Shown: one piece after another, positions 54,475 to 62,865 of the stretch
How the letters are laid out: the number at the start of each line of letters is the position of its first letter
Position numbering within the stretch: the stretch's first letter is position 1
Assembly (NCBI GenBank): GCA_963823735.1
Contig: CAWGMO010000001.1
Span: forward strand, 434,001 to 498,000
Reading direction: 5' to 3'
From: Actinoallomurus sp963823735
Lineage (GTDB): Bacteria > Actinomycetota > Actinomycetes > Streptosporangiales > Streptosporangiaceae
Length of the DNA stretch: 64,000 nt
Notes under the pieces: generated by a model
The model's input: the letters and a program-made list of their open reading frames with translations, nothing else
Databases searched by the model: none
What the model was told of the DNA's origin: nothing
Program-made: the position numbers and the translations under genes

Positions 54475-56877
54475 TCACCGCTTCTTGGCGGAGTACCTGG
54501 CCACCGCCTTGGACGACAGCTCGTTGCGCTGCCAGCCCAGCGCGGAGTGCCGGCCGAGCCCGTCGTTCTCGTTGTTGTGCCCGAGGACGACGGAGTAGAT
54601 GTTGATCGTGTCGCGCTCGGTGAACTGCTCGGCGAACGGCACGTCGTCGAAATCGATCACGCGGCGGTGGCGGACCGTCAACGACCCGTATTTCCGCTCG
54701 TAGTCCTCCGGCGTGAATGACAGAACCGCGGTCTGGCCGCTGACCGCGCCGGGCTGAATGCCTTCCCGGTAGGTCCGGATGACCGAATGGCCACCGTTGA
54801 CGAACCGGAAGATACTGAGATTGTGCTCGAAGGCGGAATGGTCGGAGACGATCTGCTGGACCAGAGCGGGCACGATGTCCGGCGTCATGGAGTCCGAGCC
54901 GTCTCCGACGAACGACAGGACGTTGGTGTCCCGCCGGCTGAGCGCTCCGGGCAGTGACATGTGCGCGTCGCCCATCAGCGCCCGGCCGAACCAGCCGGAC
55001 AGGGCGGGCCCCGTACGCGGCAGGGTGTTGATCGCGGTCAGGCAGGCACGGCCGACGTCGAAAACGCCCAGGTAGCGGTAGTCCTCATCGCGGATGAGGT
55101 CGTCCAGGACCACCCGCAGCCGCCGGAAGAAGTAGTTGGTGCTCATCGGCAGGATCGGCAGCAGGCCGATCACGTCGCCGTCGGAGTCGCTGCTCGAAGA
55201 GATCGCCTCACGCCGGTACGCCAGCACCTCGGGATCGACGTCGAGGCGTTCGAGAACGGCGCGCAGGACGTCCTCGATCTCGCCGACGATGCCGAGGCCC
55301 GTGAACGGCGCCATTTCGATCTCGAAGGGCGTGATCTGAACCGGCTCGTATTTGCGCAGAACGGATTCGGTGAACGGCACGTCGATCTGCGGGATCTGGG
55401 TGCCGATGAAAAGCAGTCCTTGTTCGTCGGCCGGACGCGGGGCACCGTCCTTGAACAGGAAGTCGGAAATGCGGGCGGAATACCCGTAACTGCTCATCGA
55501 GCCGATGTATTCGTTCACGACGCGACCGTCGTGATAGCGGCTCACCGTGCCCGGCTGCGCCGAGGAGTCCGCCAGGCCGATGCCGGCCTTCTCCGCCAGC
55601 GTGTACACGAGGTCCCGCGCGGTGTCGCTGAGCGGCCCGACCTCGCACAGGAGCCTGCGCCGGTCGGTGTTCAGCATCGCGGCGAGCCGCTCCACCTCCG
55701 AGGTGCCGACGGCCCGCGCGCGCGGCGCGCTCTCCGGGCCGGGAAGCTCGCCGAGGGCGACGCTCGCCTGCAGGACCTCGCGCGGCGCGACCACCATCAC
55801 CGGGCCGCGGCCCGCCGAGTAGGCCTCGAAGGCCTCGGTGAGCCCGCGCGCGAGGTCCGCGGACTTGCCGATGTAGACCACGGGGTAGCCGCGGGCGGCC
55901 AGGGCCTCGCGGCCGTCGTCGGTGCTGTGGATGGTGCCCTGGAACGGATGCCACTGGTCGGGTCTCGTGTCACAGCAGACGATGAACCCTCTGCTGCGGA
56001 CCGCGACGTGGTTCGCGAGGGTTCCGCGGAACTCCTCGTGCATCCCGGTCGTCACGACGATGACGAACGGCGCGCCGTCGAACCTCCAGCGGGCCAGGGC
56101 GGAGCAGGCCAGGCTGTGCTCGCTCGGCCCGCGCACGATCGGGTTGCCGTCCCTGATCGCCCGCTGTTCGAGATCCTCGATGAACGTCGCGATGCCCGAG
56201 CCCGTGTAGTAGCTGAGGCCCCAGTTCGATCCGGCGTCGGCGGTGAGGAAGTCGGCCATGGCCTTCGCCATGGAGCTCGGCTTCGGCTGCAGGGCGCGCC
56301 GGAGCCGGGCGTTGTAGTGCAGTTGAAGAGAGTCGACGAAGGCGCAGGCGAGATCCGCCGCGACCACCCACTCCCGCTCCGGCATCCACCGCGGTGTGAA
56401 GTACTCGACGGAGTAGGAGGCGTCGACGTTGACGTCGGTGTAGACGTGCACCGTGCACGGGCCCGGCTCGAACTCCACCGGCTCGCCCAGTGCCTGGGCC
56501 ACCTTGATGAGTTCGTCGTTGAGCTCGTCCGGCGAGGTGACGTCGTAGCGGTAGTCGTCGTGGTCGAGCACCAGCAGCGTGAGCACGGCCCGGTGGCCGT
56601 CCGCCGCGCGGCCGACCGCGTCCGGGACCCCTGCCAGCGAGTCGACCTCCAGCAGGATGAACTCGTCCTCGGGTACCGCCTGGTCCAGGAAACGCCGGCC
56701 ACGCCGGACGATCTCCTGGTATTCGCCGGCCGCCGGCCGGACGGCCGTGGGAACGACCGTACCGACCGCACGTCCTCCCGCCAGATCCGCGAGCGCACGG
56801 CTCGCCGCGTGGCCCACCGTCTCCCCATCACTGACCGCTACCACCAGCCGGCGGATGGAGTTCGGATCTGGCGTCAT
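54475..56877 (-). CDS. Unusual thiamine-diphosphate-dependent enzyme (acetolactate synthase/decarboxylase-like) with N-terminal extension
   Basis: 800 residues. Residues about 215-370 look like a ThDP Pyr domain, with Glu253 in GPSEHS at the activating-Glu position and VMVVAP at its end. Residues about 390-540 fit a degenerate middle domain. Residues about 605-770 form the PP domain with the ThDP/Mg motif GDGS (658-661) and FVNGG (692-696); the GDG-to-Asn spacing is about 33 residues, longer than usual. The first about 200 residues are an extra domain not recognised. Family enzymes decarboxylate 2-keto acids or join the fragment to an acceptor. Last gene of the hmaS operon, so 4-hydroxybenzoylformate is a reasonable substrate guess. 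Confidence 0.72.
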   Translation of the reverse strand: MTPDPNSIRRLVVAVSDGETVGHAASRALADLAGGRAVGTVVPTAVRPAAGEYQEIVRRGRRFLDQAVPEDEFILLEVDSLAGVPDAVGRAADGHRAVLTLLVLDHDDYRYDVTSPDELNDELIKVAQALGEPVEFEPGPCTVHVYTDVNVDASYSVEYFTPRWMPEREWVVAADLACAFVDSLQLHYNARLRRALQPKPSSMAKAMADFLTADAGSNWGLSYYTGSGIATFIEDLEQRAIRDGNPIVRGPSEHSLACSALARWRFDGAPFVIVVTTGMHEEFRGTLANHVAVRSRGFIVCCDTRPDQWHPFQGTIHSTDDGREALAARGYPVVYIGKSADLARGLTEAFEAYSAGRGPVMVVAPREVLQASVALGELPGPESAPRARAVGTSEVERLAAMLNTDRRRLLCEVGPLSDTARDLVYTLAEKAGIGLADSSAQPGTVSRYHDGRVVNEYIGSMSSYGYSARISDFLFKDGAPRPADEQGLLFIGTQIPQIDVPFTESVLRKYEPVQITPFEIEMAPFTGLGIVGEIEDVLRAVLERLDVDPEVLAYRREAISSSSDSDGDVIGLLPILPMSTNYFFRRLRVVLDDLIRDEDYRYLGVFDVGRACLTAINTLPRTGPALSGWFGRALMGDAHMSLPGALSRRDTNVLSFVGDGSDSMTPDIVPALVQQIVSDHSAFEHNLSIFRFVNGGHSVIRTYREGIQPGAVSGQTAVLSFTPEDYERKYGSLTVRHRRVIDFDDVPFAEQFTERDTINIYSVVLGHNNENDGLGRHSALGWQRNELSSKAVARYSAKKR

Positions 56878-56924
56878 TTCTTTAACTCCCGGCTCTATGC
56901 GTCATCAAGACAAGGGCGCGTGGT

Positions 56925-57830
56925 TCAGGCGCTCCAGATCGGCGGGCAGAAGTCCGGGTCCGCGTAGTCGGGCTCACCGGCCGGCGTACGGCGCACGAAG
57001 TGGTCGTGGTTGTAGACCACCTTGCTGCCGTTGCGGCGGGTCCACGCGCGGTACTCGTTGTCGCCGTCCTGCAGGTGCAGGGAGATGGCACGGCGCGGGA
57101 CGCCCGCGCGGTTGGCGCCACTGCCGTGGTAGGTCTTGCAGTGGTGGAAGCTCACGTGACCCTTGGGGATCACCATGGGCACCTTGACGAGCTCGACGTT
57201 GTTGAAGTCGGCGTTCTTCTGCAGCAGCTCTTCCAGGTCCGCGTTGTCGCGGTCCGCGAAATGCTTGGTGGTGCTGTCGTCGAAGCCGATCTCCTTCCAG
57301 TTCTTGCTGCCGTCGACCATCGTGATGGTGCCCATCTCCTCGCCGCAGTCGTGCAGCGGGAAGAACGCGGTCAGCATCTTCTCCGAGGTACAGGTCTGCC
57401 AGTAGTGCTTGTCCATGTGCCACGGCACGACGTTGGTCGGCTCGTCCGCGCTCGGCGGCTTGTAGATGAGGGTGGACTGGAACACCCTGATCTCGCGCGC
57501 CTCGGCGAGCCGGGCGGCCACCGCGCCGAGCAGCGGCTTGCGCAGGATCGCGCCGATCTCGTCGGACTCGTAGTGGATGTAGTCGTTGTGGCGCTGCACC
57601 TGGCCCTGCGACGGCTCCCAGTAGGCGAGCGTCGGCGGGCGCTTGTCCAGCCGCCGGCTGCGCTCACCCGCGTAGAAACGCTCGGTGGCCGTCAGCAGCG
57701 TGTCCACCTCGTCGTCGGTGAACAGCTTCTTCGACAGGTACCAGCCATGGTCCAGATAGCCCGCGACGTCTTCGTCGGAGGGCAGGAGCGCGAGCTCCTC
57801 TTCGGTCAGTTTGTATTCCGCTGACTGCAT
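56925..57830 (-). CDS. Fe(II)/2-oxoglutarate dioxygenase, PhyH family
   Basis: 301 residues with a complete phytanoyl-CoA-hydroxylase-type site: His138 and Asp140 in WHMDKHYW, His235 in KTYHGSGANR, and the 2-oxoglutarate Arg247 in RRAISLHL. Such enzymes hydroxylate, halogenate-free oxidise or desaturate small molecules, often carrier-bound. It lies 34 bases downstream of hmaS and 47 bases upstream of the ThDP gene, all in one operon, so its substrate is probably in the same aromatic/polyketide branch. Confidence 0.9.
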   Translation of the reverse strand: MQSAEYKLTEEELALLPSDEDVAGYLDHGWYLSKKLFTDDEVDTLLTATERFYAGERSRRLDKRPPTLAYWEPSQGQVQRHNDYIHYESDEIGAILRKPLLGAVAARLAEAREIRVFQSTLIYKPPSADEPTNVVPWHMDKHYWQTCTSEKMLTAFFPLHDCGEEMGTITMVDGSKNWKEIGFDDSTTKHFADRDNADLEELLQKNADFNNVELVKVPMVIPKGHVSFHHCKTYHGSGANRAGVPRRAISLHLQDGDNEYRAWTRRNGSKVVYNHDHFVRRTPAGEPDYADPDFCPPIWSA

Positions 57831-57864
57831 GGGTCCGCCTTTGTTCTCAGGGACGAATCGCGTC

Positions 57865-58926
57865 TCAGGCCCCGACCACGGTCTGCGAGCGTTCCCGCTC
57901 CTTGGCCTCGTACAGGGCCTTGATGTTGTTGCTGCCGAAGGTGAGCGCGCCGTGCCGTTCGATCAGTTCGAAGAACAAGGTGCGGCGCACGAAAGCCGAC
58001 TCGGTGAAGATCTGGAACATCTCGCCGCCGTGGTCACGGTCGACGAGGATGTTGCCGTCGCGCAGCCGGTCCAGCGGCACGCCCACGTCGCCCAGCCGTC
58101 GCCGGAGGTCGTCGTAGTAGCTCGACGGCGTGCTCAGGAACCGCATGCCACGCTCGGTGTAGGCGTTGACGGCCGTGGTGATCTCAGCGGTGCTGAAGGC
58201 GATGTGCTGGACACCGGCGCCTTCGTGCGAGCTGAGGAAGTCATCGATCTGGCCCGGCCGCCAGGTCTGGTCCGGCGCCAGGATGGTGAGCGTGACCGTA
58301 CGGCTCGGGTCCTGGACGACCTTGGAGTCCATCGCCTGGTCGCCGATCTCGATGCGCTCCTCGAAGATCTGCGCGAACCCGAAGACCCGCTGGTAGTACT
58401 CGACGATGGCGTCCAGCTCGCCGTACGGCACGCACACGGCGAAGTGGTCCACGGTCTCCAGCAGCTTGCCGCCGCTGGGAGCGGACACGGCCTCGTCGAT
58501 CGCGCCGGGGAGGAACGCCTCGCCCGCGCTTCGCTGTACGAACCGGTGGTTCACGTCGCCGAAGCCGGACACGCAGGCGGTGACCACCTCGGCCCCGTCG
58601 TGCTGCCGCCACACCCGCGGCTGTTCGACGGGCCGGGCACCGCGCCCCACCGCCTCGTCGAACGCCCGCTCGGCGTCGTCGACTCGCAGCCCGATGGTCG
58701 CGACCCCGTCACCGTGCCGCTGAACGTAGCCGGTGGCCGGCTGGTCCGCGCTCAGGCCCGAGGTCAGCAGCAGGCGGATGTCGCCGTGTCCGAGCAGCAC
58801 GCTGCGCTGGCCGTCCACCTCGCCCTGCCCGAGAACCTCGAAGTCCAGGGTGCTGCAGAGATAGAACGTCGTCTGCTGCGCGTCGCCCACGTACAGCTCG
58901 ACGTGATCGACCTGTCGAATGTCCAC
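57865..58926 (-). CDS. hmaS: 4-Hydroxymandelate synthase (HPPD-like)
   Basis: 353 residues of two VOC modules. Fe(II) ligands sit at His161 (VDHFAV), His241 (VQHIAF) and Glu320 (FFELIER), the same numbering as the Amycolatopsis enzyme. Near the C-terminus the sequence reads FGSNNIKALYEA, where HPPD has a GNF (Phe) signature and HmaS has Ile; FQIFTES and PGQIDDF also follow HmaS. The enzyme converts 4-hydroxyphenylpyruvate and O2 to (S)-4-hydroxymandelate, the first step to 4-hydroxyphenylglycine. HPPD (homogentisate-forming) is the alternative but fits less well. Confidence 0.87.
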   Translation of the reverse strand: MDIRQVDHVELYVGDAQQTTFYLCSTLDFEVLGQGEVDGQRSVLLGHGDIRLLLTSGLSADQPATGYVQRHGDGVATIGLRVDDAERAFDEAVGRGARPVEQPRVWRQHDGAEVVTACVSGFGDVNHRFVQRSAGEAFLPGAIDEAVSAPSGGKLLETVDHFAVCVPYGELDAIVEYYQRVFGFAQIFEERIEIGDQAMDSKVVQDPSRTVTLTILAPDQTWRPGQIDDFLSSHEGAGVQHIAFSTAEITTAVNAYTERGMRFLSTPSSYYDDLRRRLGDVGVPLDRLRDGNILVDRDHGGEMFQIFTESAFVRRTLFFELIERHGALTFGSNNIKALYEAKERERSQTVVGA

Positions 58927-59005
58927 GCTTGCCTTCCTTTACTCGATCGCCTTTCTGAGCCCGGCGCGGCTCACGTCGTGGCCGCCGGCGCCGCCGTATT
59001 CCGCC

Positions 59006-59524
59006 TCACCCGGCCTTCAGACGGACGAGGAGTGCGTGCGACTGGTCTTGTTCGCCGTCCGTGCACGCCTGTTCGGCGAGTACGACGAGCACCGTGTCGG
59101 CGTCACCGTCGGCGAGCACGTCGGCGGCCAGCGCCAGGGCGTCGGCCTCCGGGTCGGCCACCGGGCTGGTGCACAGCAACGGCCCGCCGATGCCCCACCG
59201 CGTGGCGATGTGTCCCATCACGGCATTGGCCACGGACTGGAAGAACAGCAGCGGCGACATGCGCCCGCCGGTGTCCACCGCCTGGGCGATGGCGCGCGCG
59301 ATGGCGACGTCACCGCCCACGCTCGCCAGGATCACCGCGACCCGCTCCCCGTCCGCCGGCTTCAGCGGCGCCTCGCCGAACCACTGCGCCAGGCAGCGTC
59401 CCGCGGTGGCCGCGACGAGCGGGCTGAACGAGGAGTAGATGAAGCTCGGCAGCGGTTCCGGCTCGGCCACGCCGGCCTCCGGCCAGCGCGCCTCCGCGAG
59501 CACGTCGAGCACGGGTTCAGCCAT
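59006..59524 (-). CDS. Short beta-ketoacyl-synthase-like protein (ketoacyl-synt_2 type)
   Basis: 172 residues resembling only the N-terminal part of a ketosynthase fold: SFIYSSFSPLVAATAGR, a SVGGDVAIARAIAQ stretch and SPLLFFQSVANAVMGHIATRWG. There is no catalytic Cys-His-His set, so it cannot condense by itself. Proteins of this size occur beside ketosynthases in aryl-polyene and other highly reducing type II systems. It starts inside the end of the ketosynthase gene (8-base overlap), implying a partner role. Confidence 0.72.
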   Translation of the reverse strand: MAEPVLDVLAEARWPEAGVAEPEPLPSFIYSSFSPLVAATAGRCLAQWFGEAPLKPADGERVAVILASVGGDVAIARAIAQAVDTGGRMSPLLFFQSVANAVMGHIATRWGIGGPLLCTSPVADPEADALALAADVLADGDADTVLVVLAEQACTDGEQDQSHALLVRLKAG

Positions 59525-60659
59525 GACGGCCCGCCCGTACGACGAGGGCGGTGTTGGCGCCGCCGAACGCCGCGTTGACGCTGAGCGCGTACTCGGCGTC
59601 GGCGGTGGCCGGTTCGAGGACGAGGTTCAGCGCGCAGTCCGGGTCGGGGTCCTGGAAGCCCGCGTTGACCGGCAGCCGGCCGCGCCGCAGCGCGAGCAGG
59701 GTGATGACCAGTTCCAGCAGCGCGGACGCTTCGAGCGTGTGCCCGTGCGCGGACTTGGTCGAGCTGATGGGCACGCGCCCGGCGTGCCCGCCGAGCGCCA
59801 GGTGCAGGGCCGCGCTCTCCGCGGCGTCGCTCTGCTTGGTGCCGGTGCCGTGCGCGTTGACGTAGCCGATGCGGTCCGCGGGCAGGCCCGCGCGGCCCAG
59901 TGCCGCGCCGATCGCGCGGGCCAGCGCGGTGCCGTCCGGGCGCGGCTGGCAGACGTGATAGCCGTCGGCGGACCGTCCCCAGCCGGTGACCAGGCCGAGT
60001 TCGGGCGCTCCGCGCCGCTCGGCCGCCTCGGCCGATTCGAGCAGGACCGCGGCGACGGCGTCGCCGAGGAGCATTCCGTCCCGGTTCCTGCTGAAGGACC
60101 GCACCGCGCCGGCGGGCGACAGCGCCCGTCCGGCGTCGAAGGCGATGAAGTAGTCGGGGTCCACCAGGTAGCCGGCGACGATCAGTACGCGCTCCGCGCG
60201 CCCTGACAGGATCATCCGCGCCGCGTCGATCACGGCCGTGCTGCCCGCGACGCAGCCCGTGGTGTACGCGCGGATCGCCGGGCCGAGGCCGCACCGGGCG
60301 GCCAGCGCGGTGGCGGTACCGGCCGCGCCGGTGCCCGCCTTCGCCGGGTCGGGATCGCGCACCAGCGCCGGTTCGGCGTGCGTGGCCAGCATCAGCGGGC
60401 ACGACTCACGCAGCGAGGAGTCCAGGCCCGCGCTGCGGCACGCTTCGTCCGCGACGTCGGCGAGCTCGTCCGCGAGGCCGGGCGTGGTGTCCAGAGTGGC
60501 GGCGCTGCGGGACCGCCGTCCGCTCACGTCGAACCGTGTCACCGGCCCGAACGCCGAGCGTCCCGCGAACACCGCGTCCGACAGGGAATCGATGCCACGA
60601 CCGAAGGCGGTGACCGCGGCCATGCCGGTCACCGCCACTGTCGTCGCCGGTTCAGCCAC
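59517..60659 (-). CDS. Discrete beta-ketoacyl-ACP synthase
   Basis: 380 residues. Catalytic Cys136 in TTGCVAGS, His270 in NAHGTGTKQSD, Lys302 and His307 in TKSAHGHTLE, and the C-terminal NAAFGGANT. All three catalytic positions are present, so it is a real condensing enzyme. It overlaps the ACP gene upstream by 8 bases and the ketosynthase-like gene downstream by 8 bases. It is only distantly like the KS at 53212, so the two may act at different stages. Confidence 0.92.
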   Translation of the reverse strand: MAEPATTVAVTGMAAVTAFGRGIDSLSDAVFAGRSAFGPVTRFDVSGRRSRSAATLDTTPGLADELADVADEACRSAGLDSSLRESCPLMLATHAEPALVRDPDPAKAGTGAAGTATALAARCGLGPAIRAYTTGCVAGSTAVIDAARMILSGRAERVLIVAGYLVDPDYFIAFDAGRALSPAGAVRSFSRNRDGMLLGDAVAAVLLESAEAAERRGAPELGLVTGWGRSADGYHVCQPRPDGTALARAIGAALGRAGLPADRIGYVNAHGTGTKQSDAAESAALHLALGGHAGRVPISSTKSAHGHTLEASALLELVITLLALRRGRLPVNAGFQDPDPDCALNLVLEPATADAEYALSVNAAFGGANTALVVRAGRHG

Positions 60660-60903
60660 CGGCGTGCGTTCCCTGCCGTCGTGCTTCCCGCAACGCCTCG
60701 ACGGCGCCGTCCACGGTGCTCATCCGGTCCAGCAGCTCGTCGTCGGGCTCGAGGATGATGCCGAAGCGCCCTTCCGCCTCGTGGAGCAGCCAGGCCACAC
60801 CGAGGGAGTCGATCCGCTCCGGAACACTCTCCGGCGGCCGGTTGGCGTACGCCGCGACGATCGCGATGACGCTCTCCCGGTTCGGCACTTCGGTCGCCGT
60901 CAT
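60652..60903 (-). CDS. Acyl carrier protein
   Basis: 83 residues with the phosphopantetheine serine in RIDSLGVAW (Ser33) and a four-helix ACP pattern. The helix II sequence WLLHEAEGRFGI is atypical in having a Trp. ATGA overlap with the second ACP upstream and an 8-base overlap with the ketosynthase downstream. Confidence 0.87.
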   Translation of the reverse strand: MTATEVPNRESVIAIVAAYANRPPESVPERIDSLGVAWLLHEAEGRFGIILEPDDELLDRMSTVDGAVEALREARRQGTHAGG

Positions 60904-61175
60904 CCGGCTGCGCCCTCGGGCTGCGCCTCCATGCGCTGGGCCACGGTCTCGGCGAACTCACCGAGGGTCATGATGGCGAGCTGCTCCATCTCGTCCTCGG
61001 GGAAGCTCACCCCATAGCTGTCCTCAAGGCGAGCGGCGATCTCCGCGACGCCGAGTGAGTCGAGGTCCAGACCGGACGGGCCGATCATGGTCTCCGCGTT
61101 CGCGCCCTCGACGTCGAGGTTCATCTCCTCCAGCGACTTGAGGGTGAACGCGATGACCTCTTCGGCTGTTGCCAT
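60900..61175 (-). CDS. Acyl carrier protein
   Basis: 91 residues, ATG 61175. Canonical DLDSLGVAE with Ser40, followed by the acidic helix ARLEDSYGVSFPEDE. Closer to primary-metabolism and type II PKS ACPs than its neighbour. It lies 47 bases downstream of the AMP-ligase, which is the natural candidate to charge it. Confidence 0.92.
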   Translation of the reverse strand: MATAEEVIAFTLKSLEEMNLDVEGANAETMIGPSGLDLDSLGVAEIAARLEDSYGVSFPEDEMEQLAIMTLGEFAETVAQRMEAQPEGAAG

Positions 61176-61222
61176 GGGTGATGCCTTTCTTCCGGATATG
61201 TGACCTTGCGCTGGATCAGGGG

Positions 61223-62632
61223 TTACTGCTCCTCGGCCGCCGCACGCAGCCGGGAAAGGTCGCGTACGACCTTGCCGCTCGCCGTACGGGGCAGTTTGGT
61301 CAGCAGGTACAGCCGGCGCGGGCGCTTGTAGGCGGCCAGCCGCCCGGTCAGCTCGTCGGCGACCTGGTCGGAGTCGAGTCCCTCCTCGACGGCCAGGAAC
61401 GCCTCGATCTCGCCGTCGAACAGGACCACGGCCTCGGTGACCCCGGGCAGCTCGACGATCGTCTGCTCCACGTCGGTCAGGTCGACCTTGAGGCCGGCGA
61501 TGGACACCTGGGAGTCCTGGCGGCCGGTCACCGTGACCCGGCCGGTGTCCGGGTCGATCGTGCCGGCGTCCTTGGTGCACAGCCAGCCGTCGACCCAGCG
61601 TCCGGGCGCGGTGGTGCCGACGTAGGGCGTACGCGGCCGGGCGATCAGCACCTGCCCGCCGTCCTCGCGCAGCTCCATGCCGGGAGCGGGCGCGAGCGCG
61701 GGGCGGTGCTCGCCGAGCAGGTCGGTGGCGATGACGCCGACCTCGGTCATGCCGTACATGACGCCCAGCGGCACCGCCGGGTACTTCTCGGCGAACGCGC
61801 GCACCGTACGCGGCGGCACGACCTCGCCGCCGACGATCATGTGGACGAGCTGCGGCAGCTCGGGCGGCGAGTCGTGCGACGCGAGCAGGTCGATGTGGAA
61901 CCGCACGCCGAGGATCGTGGTCGGCTCGGGCGCCGCCGTCACCGTGGCGAGGATGTCCTTGGTGGTCAGGAAGGCGGGCAGCACGAGCGAGTTGCCCGCG
62001 GCCAGGCCGTACAGCAGCCCGCCGACCAGGCCGAGGACGTGCACCATGGAGGCCAGCAGCACGATCCGCTCGCCCGGCCGCGGGTAGTCCTCCATCTGCC
62101 GGTAGCGGTCGATCTCCGTCAGCAGGTCGGCGGCGGTGCGGCCGATCACCTTGGACGGCCCGGTCGAGCCGGAGCTCAGTTGCAGCAGCGCGTGGTCGGT
62201 GGCGGCCGGCTGCCCGTCCCGTGGCGTGATACCGGCCGTGACCTGGGTGTACCCGCGCAGCAGGTGCTTGGGGGGAGGTCCGGTGTGCGACACGGACATC
62301 TGCGGCTGGATCACGCTCATCGCGCGTTCGGCCTCGAACGGCGTGAGGCGGTGGTCCAGCAGGGAGACCTGGGCGCCGAGCCGCCAGGCGGCCAGCAGGT
62401 TGACCACGTAGGCCAGGCTGGGCGGCAGTTGCAGGCTCACCGACCCGCCGGTGGACAGCCCCGCCCCGGCCAGCTCCTTGGACCGTTCCGTCACCAGGTC
62501 ACGCAGGGCGGCACGGGTGACCGGCTGATCGAACGTCAGGCAGACGTGGTCGTCGGGACCGGCCAGAAGGTACTTGTCGACCCAGTCTGAATCGACCACA
62601 GTGTCACTGCCAAAACTCGAAGTCCGCCGCAC
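61223..62632 (-). CDS. AMP-dependent ligase, candidate starter-unit activator
   Basis: 469 residues from a GTG at 62632 (an ATG at 62680 is also in frame; the chosen start has a short AGAGGTG site). Core motifs: LSSGSTGPSK (P-loop), YGMTEVG, VTGRQDSQVSIAGLKVD (A8-like hinge) and TASGKV with the catalytic Lys near the end. Shorter than typical ligases. Head of the leftward operon containing two ACPs, a ketosynthase, hmaS, PhyH and the ThDP gene, suggesting it activates the aromatic or other starter acid and loads it onto an ACP. Confidence 0.87.
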   Translation of the reverse strand: MRRTSSFGSDTVVDSDWVDKYLLAGPDDHVCLTFDQPVTRAALRDLVTERSKELAGAGLSTGGSVSLQLPPSLAYVVNLLAAWRLGAQVSLLDHRLTPFEAERAMSVIQPQMSVSHTGPPPKHLLRGYTQVTAGITPRDGQPAATDHALLQLSSGSTGPSKVIGRTAADLLTEIDRYRQMEDYPRPGERIVLLASMVHVLGLVGGLLYGLAAGNSLVLPAFLTTKDILATVTAAPEPTTILGVRFHIDLLASHDSPPELPQLVHMIVGGEVVPPRTVRAFAEKYPAVPLGVMYGMTEVGVIATDLLGEHRPALAPAPGMELREDGGQVLIARPRTPYVGTTAPGRWVDGWLCTKDAGTIDPDTGRVTVTGRQDSQVSIAGLKVDLTDVEQTIVELPGVTEAVVLFDGEIEAFLAVEEGLDSDQVADELTGRLAAYKRPRRLYLLTKLPRTASGKVVRDLSRLRAAAEEQ

Positions 62633-62865
62633 AGGCACCTCTAAGAATGCGCATTGAAATCTTAGAAATAAGAATGGCAATTCACAAAACCGAGGGCGAA
62701 ATTATCAGCGAGGTGCGCGGGCGGTCAATGCCCGTGTAACCCCTATATTGCATGGCCGCATTGATGCTCAAGCGGTTCTCAAGGCGGGCTGCACCGGGCC
62801 ACCTATCGCGGCCATTAGGTTGTTACGGAACCTTAAGGCCGGTACGGATATCCGCGGGAGGCTCG
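62633..62865. promoter_or_regulatory. AT-rich divergent promoter region
   Basis: About 230 bases between the leftward AMP-ligase operon and the rightward KASIII-like gene. The 62,640-62,760 part is notably AT-rich for this genome. Specific promoter boxes could not be assigned with confidence. Confidence 0.55.

Noticed and set aside
57865..58926. 4-Hydroxyphenylpyruvate dioxygenase (homogentisate-forming)
   Set aside because: The C-terminal FGSNNI signature and ligand numbering fit HmaS, and Hmo is present nearby; HPPD normally has Phe at the Ile position.
59517..60659. Chain-length factor (KS-beta) of an aromatic type II PKS
   Set aside because: Catalytic Cys136, His270 and His307 are all present, so it is an active ketosynthase; no aromatase or cyclase genes accompany it.
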